Shown here: in pieces, positions 5,713 through 6,691 of the stretch
How the letters are laid out: every line of letters starts with the position of its first letter
How positions within the stretch are numbered: position 1 is the stretch's first letter
DNA from: an uncultured Gammaproteobacteria bacterium
Lineage (GTDB): Bacteria; Pseudomonadota; Gammaproteobacteria; SZUA-140
Length of the DNA: 6,691 bases
Direction: 5' to 3'
Assembly (NCBI GenBank): GCA_945787585.1
Contig: CALZIG010000159.1
Span: 1-6,691, forward strand
Notes under the pieces: generated by a model
Told to the model about the DNA's origin: nothing
The model's database searches: none
Seen by the model: the letters and a program-made list of their open reading frames with translations, nothing else
Program-made: the position numbers and the translations under genes

Positions 5713-6691
5713 ATGTTTCGTAAGAAGACCATCAGAATTGCAATACCAATCACCGCCATCTGCATTGCGCTGGGCATTGTTGCCTGCGGCAGTGATTCAG
5801 CCGCACCCACCACCGCAACGGCCTATTCAGGGCCAGGTTCCAAGTGGGACATTTCGCTCTCCTCCAACAACACATTTTCCGTCACTCATCGCGACACCGC
5901 CACTGATCCTGTCGATATGACCGTCACCGGCACTTACACACGTCAGACTAATGGCATCGTAAAACTGACCGTCGGCGCGGCCGTTGATGGCGCAGGTAGC
6001 GCATTATCATCACCCGCCAATGGAGATACCGCCTGGGCACTCGACGTCCCCGGCTATGCCTTTATGCTTCGCCCCATGGATGCCACCAGTGATCAGTTGA
6101 TTCCAATGGTGGTCTCTGGCGAATGTCCAACCACAGACCTCAATGGTAACTGGGTTACCGTTAAAACAGATGTGGGTGCAGATGCGACCAATGCAGCCCG
6201 CGATTTCTTCGGAACCTTTCAGTTCGACTCAACCACACAAACAGGTAATCTACCCAGCCGCTATAGCCTCGCCAATCCAACCAGTAATCAGGGTGCTAAT
6301 GCTCTGGGTAGCGGCACCTGTAGTGACGGCATCATGAACATCTCGGATGGCATTATGTATCTGGCTACCAATGGTGCAGTTGTACGCACCGGCACCAGCA
6401 CTCCCGCTGACAGTACCGATGACAACTTCATCTTCGCACTTGGCCAGAAATCGATCACCAGCGTCGCCAATTTAGAGGGCACCTACGCTGGCATGCTATT
6501 CGATGACAATAACGCCTCTGGTAGCAAGATCAATCCGGTAAGAATGGTATGCGACAATGCAGGGGCATGCACCGCAGCACAATTCGATACTGACCTGACA
6601 ACTGCACTTCCAGGATCAGTCGCATTCGATTTCTCAGGTGGCACACCTGACATACCGAGCAGTGGCTGGATTACCGGCACTATCACAGATA
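5713..6691 (+). CDS. Uncharacterised large lipoprotein, C-terminus beyond window
   Basis: The frame is open from ATG 5713 to the window end (326 codons seen), with GGAGG (5700-5704) 8 nt before the start. Residues 1-24 are a signal peptide (MFRKK, hydrophobic core) ending in GIVAC with lipidated Cys25. Residues 26-27 are Gly-Ser, with no Asp at +2, so outer-membrane sorting is likely. The mature protein is rich in Thr, Ser, Asn, Asp and Gly with little predicted helix, as in extracellular beta-sandwich proteins. A strand motif of the form L-x-G-x-[WY] recurs: VTGTY (71-75), DLNGNW (142-147) and NLEGTY (253-258). Cys138 and Cys203, and Cys280 and Cys286, could form disulfides. I do not recognise the family. 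It lies 203 bp after the TIR gene on the same strand. Being real is near certain; function is unknown. Confidence 0.85.
   Translation, partial: MFRKKTIRIAIPITAICIALGIVACGSDSAAPTTATAYSGPGSKWDISLSSNNTFSVTHRDTATDPVDMTVTGTYTRQTNGIVKLTVGAAVDGAGSALSSPANGDTAWALDVPGYAFMLRPMDATSDQLIPMVVSGECPTTDLNGNWVTVKTDVGADATNAARDFFGTFQFDSTTQTGNLPSRYSLANPTSNQGANALGSGTCSDGIMNISDGIMYLATNGAVVRTGTSTPADSTDDNFIFALGQKSITSVANLEGTYAGMLFDDNNASGSKINPVRMVCDNAGACTAAQFDTDLTTALPGSVAFDFSGGTPDIPSSGWITGTITD

Noticed and set aside
5738..6686. Short frames on both strands inside the right-hand lipoprotein gene
   Set aside because: They are shadows of the continuous frame from 5713, which has a strong ribosome binding site, signal peptide and lipobox.

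Overview
The window looks like chromosomal DNA from a gammaproteobacterium of moderate GC content. The main clue is a ycfL-lpoB gene pair (outer-membrane lipoproteins linked to control of peptidoglycan synthesis), together with Gram-negative envelope proteins: four lipobox signal peptides and one eight-stranded outer-membrane barrel. A sulfide:quinone oxidoreductase at the left edge suggests an organism that oxidises or detoxifies sulfide. I cannot name a species. No tRNA, rRNA, CRISPR array, integrase or transposase is visible.

Layout. 1-792 (minus): N-terminal 264 codons of a type II (mitochondrial-like) sulfide:quinone oxidoreductase, cut by the window edge. 793-1070: non-coding, with a perfect 14-bp palindrome. 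1071-1259 (plus): a 62-codon orphan gene with a strong ribosome binding site, whose stop codon lies inside a rho-independent terminator. 4359-1281 (minus): a compact four-gene envelope operon in transcription order: COG3014-family TPR lipoprotein, YcfL-like lipoprotein, LpoB, and a small OmpA/OmpX-like barrel. 4360-4498: divergent promoter region with two almost superimposed sigma70-like promoters. 4499-5509 (plus): a TIR-domain protein with one membrane span and a beta-rich C-terminal domain predicted to be periplasmic. 5510-5712: intergenic. 5713-6691 (plus): a large uncharacterised lipoprotein running off the right edge.

How the parts may fit together. The operon encodes envelope proteins, including the activator of the bifunctional peptidoglycan synthase PBP1B. 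Back to back with it sits a transmembrane TIR protein built like a sensor, with cytoplasmic TIR and periplasmic beta domain, followed by a lipoprotein that repeats the same short [ND]-L-x-G-x-[WY] strand motif. The most interesting hypothesis is an envelope-monitoring TIR system whose promoter competes with that of the LpoB operon. The domain layout, adjacency and promoter overlap can be read from the sequence; the functional link is inference.
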